Shown here in pieces: positions 6,648 through 9,556 of a stretch of DNA of 9,556 nucleotides. The notes under the pieces are model-generated. The model did not search any database, was not told the DNA's origin, and worked only from the letters and a program-made list of their open reading frames with translations. The translations under genes and the position numbers were made by a program. The stretch is from the NCBI GenBank assembly GCA_050942695.1, contig JBMNNU010000115.1, forward strand, positions 1 through 9,556, given 5' to 3'. Numbering within the stretch: position 1 is the stretch's first letter; the number at the start of each line of letters is the position of its first letter. Source of the DNA: JBMNNU01 sp050942695. Lineage in GTDB: Bacteria; Chloroflexota; UBA6077.

Positions 6648-6772
6648 TGAGCCCTCACCTCGTCAAACATCTACAACCCACCGCAGTGGGGGACTGCTTA
6701 TCTCCCTCTCTTACCCCAGTGGAGGCCGCTTGTCTCCCTCTCCCATAGAGAGAGGGTCGGGGTGAGGGCTCA
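6648..6772. repeat. MITE/REP-like unit with 12-bp terminal inverted repeats
   Basis: TGAGCCCTCACC (6648-6659) and GGTGAGGGCTCA (6761-6772) are perfect 12-bp inverted ends of a 125-bp segment; two of the next three inward positions also pair and the other could form G-U. The right end carries a minus-oriented copy of the REP element found at 1043-1080: GGGGTGAGGG plus a CCCTCTC/GAGAGGG hairpin at 6736-6756. Inside lies a partial direct duplication (6684-6742). There is no coding capacity. A non-autonomous element or REP cluster is the likely interpretation; no target-site duplication was recognised. Confidence 0.65.
6684..6742 (+). repeat. Imperfect 33-bp-period direct duplication
   Basis: CAGTGGGGGACTGCTTATCT (6684-6703) continues into CCCTCTC. 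It recurs 33 bp later as CAGTGGAGG, CCGCTTGTCT and the same CCCTCTC (6717-6742), with one base deleted and a few substitutions. The duplication lies wholly within the 125-bp inverted-repeat unit and has no coding capacity. Confidence 0.6.
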
Positions 6773-6787
6773 AACAACTGCGACCAA

Positions 6788-6855
6788 GAGTTCCCCCTCA
6801 TCCCACGACGCGAGCGAGCACAGCATCACGCCTCTCCCTCAGGGAGAGGGAACTC
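6788..6855. repeat. Second REP-like unit with 8-bp inverted ends and internal hairpin
   Basis: GAGTTCCC (6788-6795) and GGGAACTC (6848-6855) bound the unit. Inside, CCTCTCCCT (6831-6839), C, AGGGAGAGG (6841-6849) is a perfect 9-bp hairpin of the same type as in the other REP copies. The head CCCTCATCCC (6795-6804) is separated from the hairpin by 26 nt of unrelated sequence (6805-6830), which the copy at 1043-1080 lacks. It is a degenerate or composite member of the same family. Confidence 0.55.
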
Positions 6856-6908
6856 GTCTTTCTTCGCAGCTCTCTCCTCGATCCTCCATCATTTTTTCAG
6901 GCAGAGTG

Positions 6909-7976
6909 TCACCTAGCTGCAGTTATGCCTAGATCCCTCTTCAATTCCTCGTATTTAAAGCTGGCCTCGAGCATCCTTTCGAAGCGTTTCATCTTCTTCT
7001 CTTGATGGAACTGAACCTCGGAGAAAGCCTGCTCCACCAACGCCGCTGCCGCCAGGGTATCCTGCTGCACTAAGATGATCGGGACTCCTAACTCCTCTGC
7101 TCGGCCCAGAATCATCGGGCTCGGTTGCACGTTGCCGGTTAGAACCAGGCATCTGGTAGATGTCTCCAGCGCTGCCAACTGGATATCGGGGCGATCGCCG
7201 CCGGTAATGACTACCTTGTTGGGCTTTCGGCGGAAGTAGTTGAGCGCGTTCTCCACACTCATTGCGCCGACCATCACATGTTCGACCAACTCTTCCATGC
7301 GGTCCTGGCTCGTTACCACCCGGCCGCCTAACCTCTCGACGATGTCGCCGACGGTTGCGGCTAACAGCAGCTTATCTTGAGGGATTGCGGCGTATACCTT
7401 AACCCCTTTACGTTCTAAAAAAGGAATAAAAGAGTTGGTAAAGAAGTCCGCCATGCTCAAAGGGACTACATTGAGGACGACTCCGAGCATTCGATCACCA
7501 AGCCAGCGCTTGGTGAAGAGAATCCTATCGGCTGTGAGCTCATTTGCTGCGCGTATCACCAAAAGGCATTTGGCGTCGAACATCTCGGCTGTGGATTTCG
7601 CGTCGAGATCCACCATAGAGCCTTCGGCGATCCTGCTGGTGCCCTCGACCACCATTACATCTTTGCCGGATGATGCGGTGCTGAACGCCTCGGACACCTT
7701 TGTGGAGAGATTCTCGGTCTTACCTGAAAAAATCCAATCGAGAATCTCCGAGTCGATGATCACTGGGGTTAGGCATTCGATGGATTCCATCAGGCCGAGA
7801 GACCGCTTAACGATGGAACTGGAGGATTGGGCGCTGCTAATCTGGCGAATGGACGTGGTGAGGGGCTGAATATAGCCTACGCTGAGGCCATCGTTTGCAA
7901 GTCTCCTTGCTAACCCAAGACACAGAACGGTTTTGCCTGCAAAGCTCTCCATTGACATGACGTACAAGGTAACCAT
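6909..7976 (-). CDS. BioD-like P-loop protein with DRTGG domain (stand-alone phosphotransacetylase N-terminal homologue)
   Basis: A 355-aa cytosolic protein. Residues 1 to about 200 form a dethiobiotin-synthetase-like P-loop domain: an LYVMSMESFAGKT nucleotide-binding loop (Lys15, Thr16), a Walker-B-like DVMVVEGTS near 106-113, and GVVLNVVP near 165-172. Residues about 205-320 form a DRTGG domain with VVITGGDRPDIQLAAL (255-270) and CLVLTGNVQPSP. The tail is charged and helical. This matches the N-terminal part of long phosphotransacetylases (COG0857-type), but the PTA/PTB catalytic domain is absent, so it should not make acetyl phosphate itself. It lies 134 bp after acetate-CoA ligase on the same strand, which suggests a linked, possibly regulatory or nucleotide-sensing, role; that is inference. 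ATG at 7976 has GGAG 10 nt upstream. It is unlikely to be true BioD: no other biotin genes are seen. Confidence 0.88.
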   Translation of the reverse strand: MVTLYVMSMESFAGKTVLCLGLARRLANDGLSVGYIQPLTTSIRQISSAQSSSSIVKRSLGLMESIECLTPVIIDSEILDWIFSGKTENLSTKVSEAFSTASSGKDVMVVEGTSRIAEGSMVDLDAKSTAEMFDAKCLLVIRAANELTADRILFTKRWLGDRMLGVVLNVVPLSMADFFTNSFIPFLERKGVKVYAAIPQDKLLLAATVGDIVERLGGRVVTSQDRMEELVEHVMVGAMSVENALNYFRRKPNKVVITGGDRPDIQLAALETSTRCLVLTGNVQPSPMILGRAEELGVPIILVQQDTLAAAALVEQAFSEVQFHQEKKMKRFERMLEASFKYEELKRDLGITAAR

Positions 7977-8060
7977 CCTCAGCCATCTCCGATCACGATT
8001 TGGTGGTTCACGCTCTATGTTTCCAGAATCGCCTCAGGACGGTGTACCAAGCTTGCCTGA

Positions 8061-8104
8061 GCAGGTGGAGGAGCAGGAGTCTAAGCTACCGCTCCCCCAC
8101 CTGC
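8061..8104. repeat. Stable hairpin just after the acetate-CoA ligase stop
   Basis: GCAGGTGGAGGAGC (8061-8074) and GCTCCCCCACCTGC (8091-8104) pair over 14 positions with one mismatch around a 16-nt loop. The structure lies 6 bp beyond the stop codon, in the 134-bp gap before the BioD-like gene. No U-tract follows on the minus strand, so it is more likely an mRNA 3'-end-stabilising or processing stem, or a partial/Rho-type stop, than a classical terminator. Confidence 0.65.
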
Positions 8105-8110
8105 CTGTCT

Positions 8111-9556
8111 TTAACTCAACTCTGCCAGGGTCATTCTGGCATCTAGAGCTATTCCACCCTGCCCTTCGGGCATCAGTACCAAGGGGTTGATGTCCATCTC
8201 GAGGATCTCGGGGAAGTCGGTAACCAGTTGGGACACGCGCAGGATTACCTCCTCCGCCAGCTTGAGGTCTGCCGGTGGCTCACCCCTTGCGCCCAGCAGA
8301 AGCTGGTAGGCGCGGATCTCGCTCATCATATTGCGAGCCGACCGCTCGTTGACTGGTGCCACCCTGAAGCTTACGTCCTTCAGGACTTCCACATAAATAC
8401 CACCGAGTCCGAACATCAACAGGGGGCCGAATTGCGGGTCCCTGCTCATACCGATGATAACCTCGCGGCCCTTAGGAACCATCTCTGCAATATTCACGCC
8501 CCAGATATCGGCCTGAGGCATCCGGGCTCGGACTTTGTCCATCATGGCGTGGTAAGCACGTTCAACCTCATCGGCATCCTTCAAACCTACAACGACGCCT
8601 CCGATGTCTGACTTGTGCAGGATATCGGGGGAGGAGATCTTCATCACCACAGGGTAGCCGATCTCAGAGGCAATGCGCACTGCGTCGGATGCGGTTTTGG
8701 CCAGGTCACCTTTCGGGATCCGGATCCCGTAGGCTTCCAGTATCATCCGGCATTCCACTTCACCCAAGGCCAGGCGCCCCTCTTTGCGGTACCGGTTGAA
8801 GAGATTGGCCACGGCGGCTTTGTTGACCTGGAAGGTAGGAGGGGTCAGGGTCGGGGCGTCTAACCACTGGCGGTGCTTGACCATGGCGTTCAACGCTTCC
8901 ATGGCGCGCTCAGGGAATGGGTAGTTGGGGATATTGTTCTCGGACAGTACTTCCACGCCCTTCTCGACCTCACTGGCGCCCATGAAAGATGCCAGAACCG
9001 GCTTGTTGTAGCGTTTGGAGACCTCGGCTACCGCTTTAGCTGTATCGGCAGCATCGGTCATGGTTTGCGGGGTAAGGAGAACAACCACGGAATGGACGTT
9101 GGGATCTTGCAAAACCAGCTCGACCGCGGTTGCGTACCTATCGGCTAGCGCGTCTCCGAGGACATCGACGGGGTTGTGGGCGCTAGCCTGCGGTGGTAGT
9201 GCAGCCTGAAGCTTTTCAGTGGTCTCAGGTGAAAGGGAAGCAATCCGGAGCCCGAGCCGCTCAGCCGCGTCGCTCGCCATGATACCAGGTCCACCGGCGT
9301 TGGTTACCACGGCGACTCCATTACCCATGGGTACCGGTTGGTTGGCGAAAGCAAAAGCGTAATCGAACAGTTCCTGGACCGATGTAGCCCTGATTACGCC
9401 AGACTGAGCGAATGCGGCACGGTAAGCCTGATCGGAGCCGGCCAGGGTGCCTGTATGGGAGGAGATAGCCCTGGAACCAGCAGCAGTTGTGCCGGATTTG
9501 ATTATGAGCACCGGTTTCTGTTTTGTGACAGCCTTGGCAGTCTCGATAAATTTCTG
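8111..9556 (-). CDS. Acetate-CoA ligase (ADP-forming), fused alpha-beta form, N-terminus beyond the window
   Basis: Catalyses acetyl-CoA + ADP + phosphate to acetate + ATP + CoA, reversibly; in this family the acyl group may differ. The frame is open to the right window edge, giving the last 481 residues, so the CoA-binding Rossmann domain and start are missing. The visible part begins QKFIETAKAVTKQKPVLIIK, followed by the alpha-type ligase domain with the phosphohistidine loop AISSHTGTLAG (His codon 9455-9457) and VTNAGGPGIMASD. After a linker the ATP-grasp beta domain starts around LALGEVECRMILEAYGI. It contains SPDILHKSDIGGV (second conserved His, codon 8615-8617), FGLGGIYVEVLKDVSFR and the terminal MDINPLVL and LDARMTL. 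Both histidines known to relay phosphate in Acd enzymes are present. Members of this family occur in archaea and bacteria such as Chloroflexus. Downstream lies the DRTGG protein. Confidence 0.93.
   Translation of the reverse strand, partial: QKFIETAKAVTKQKPVLIIKSGTTAAGSRAISSHTGTLAGSDQAYRAAFAQSGVIRATSVQELFDYAFAFANQPVPMGNGVAVVTNAGGPGIMASDAAERLGLRIASLSPETTEKLQAALPPQASAHNPVDVLGDALADRYATAVELVLQDPNVHSVVVLLTPQTMTDAADTAKAVAEVSKRYNKPVLASFMGASEVEKGVEVLSENNIPNYPFPERAMEALNAMVKHRQWLDAPTLTPPTFQVNKAAVANLFNRYRKEGRLALGEVECRMILEAYGIRIPKGDLAKTASDAVRIASEIGYPVVMKISSPDILHKSDIGGVVVGLKDADEVERAYHAMMDKVRARMPQADIWGVNIAEMVPKGREVIIGMSRDPQFGPLLMFGLGGIYVEVLKDVSFRVAPVNERSARNMMSEIRAYQLLLGARGEPPADLKLAEEVILRVSQLVTDFPEILEMDINPLVLMPEGQGGIALDARMTLAELS

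Larger units (their letters stand above)
6388..6908. other. Intergenic region between the BioD-like gene and eno
   Basis: I find no plausible gene in these 521 bp. From right to left (the direction of minus-strand transcription) the region holds the short untranslated stretch after the BioD-like stop, two REP/MITE-like units (6788-6855 and 6648-6772), a factor-independent terminator (6576-6635), a predicted promoter (6527-6555), an unstructured-looking leader, and the palindrome abutting the eno ribosome binding site. Confidence 0.7.

Noticed and set aside
7435..7869. A 144-residue open frame on the plus strand opposite the BioD-like gene
   Set aside because: It lies wholly antisense to a gene with clear domain motifs and its translation shows no recognisable domain. 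Open antisense frames of this size are expected in a GC-rich gene. The same applies to the plus-strand frames opposite acd, gpmI, pgk and eno.
6909..7976. Dethiobiotin synthetase (bioD) or cobyrinate diamide synthase
   Set aside because: The P-loop domain is similar, but the C-terminal DRTGG domain and the acd neighbour fit the phosphotransacetylase N-terminal family, and no biotin or cobalamin genes are present.
8111..9511. Acetate-CoA ligase starting at GTG 9511
   Set aside because: The frame continues open to the window edge and encodes conserved family sequence (QKFIETAKAVTKQKP) before this codon, so the gene is truncated by the window rather than short.

Overview
The window reads as a bacterial chromosome segment of moderately high GC. 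It is densely coded, and almost everything lies on the minus strand. Two functional blocks of central carbon metabolism are separated by a repeat-rich spacer of about 500 bp. No phage, plasmid, transposase, CRISPR or RNA gene was seen. ADP-forming acetate-CoA ligase beside a free-standing BioD-like/DRTGG protein, a five-gene lower-glycolysis cluster and REP-type 'CCCTCACCCC…CCCTCTCCC' repeats would suit an uncultured Chloroflexota (Dehalococcoidia- or Anaerolineae-like) or a similar environmental anaerobe. That placement is inference, not proof.

Layout from left to right. At 3-209 (+) is the C-terminal tail of a membrane protein, followed by a strong hairpin terminator at 211-256 that serves both converging strands. 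From 6387 down to 258 (minus strand, read right to left) are eno, gap, pgk, gpmI and tpiA, which together convert triose phosphates to phosphoenolpyruvate or the reverse. gap and pgk are 4 bp apart. The other junctions are about 100 bp each and hold structured DNA: a small palindrome (eno-gap), inverted arrays of a 7-bp repeat (pgk-gpmI) and a REP hairpin (gpmI-tpiA). eno is preceded by a consensus-like promoter (6527-6555) and by a 24-bp inverted repeat touching its ribosome binding site.

The spacer at 6388-6908 carries, in the direction of minus-strand transcription, two or three degenerate REP/MITE-like units, a factor-independent terminator (about 6576-6635), the eno promoter and a leader of about 130 nt. 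Upstream of it (6909-9556, minus strand) is the second block: an ADP-forming acetate-CoA ligase, cut off by the window edge, followed by a 355-aa BioD-like P-loop plus DRTGG protein. That protein resembles the N-terminal part of long phosphotransacetylases without the catalytic domain.

Together the genes suggest a cell that runs the lower glycolytic/gluconeogenic trunk from one transcription unit and interconverts acetyl-CoA and acetate with ATP formation by the one-step Acd route, with an adjacent possible regulator. I see no clearly new defence or mobile system. The items most worth following up are the Acd-DRTGG pairing, the operator-like palindrome at the eno start, and the repeat structures between glycolytic genes.
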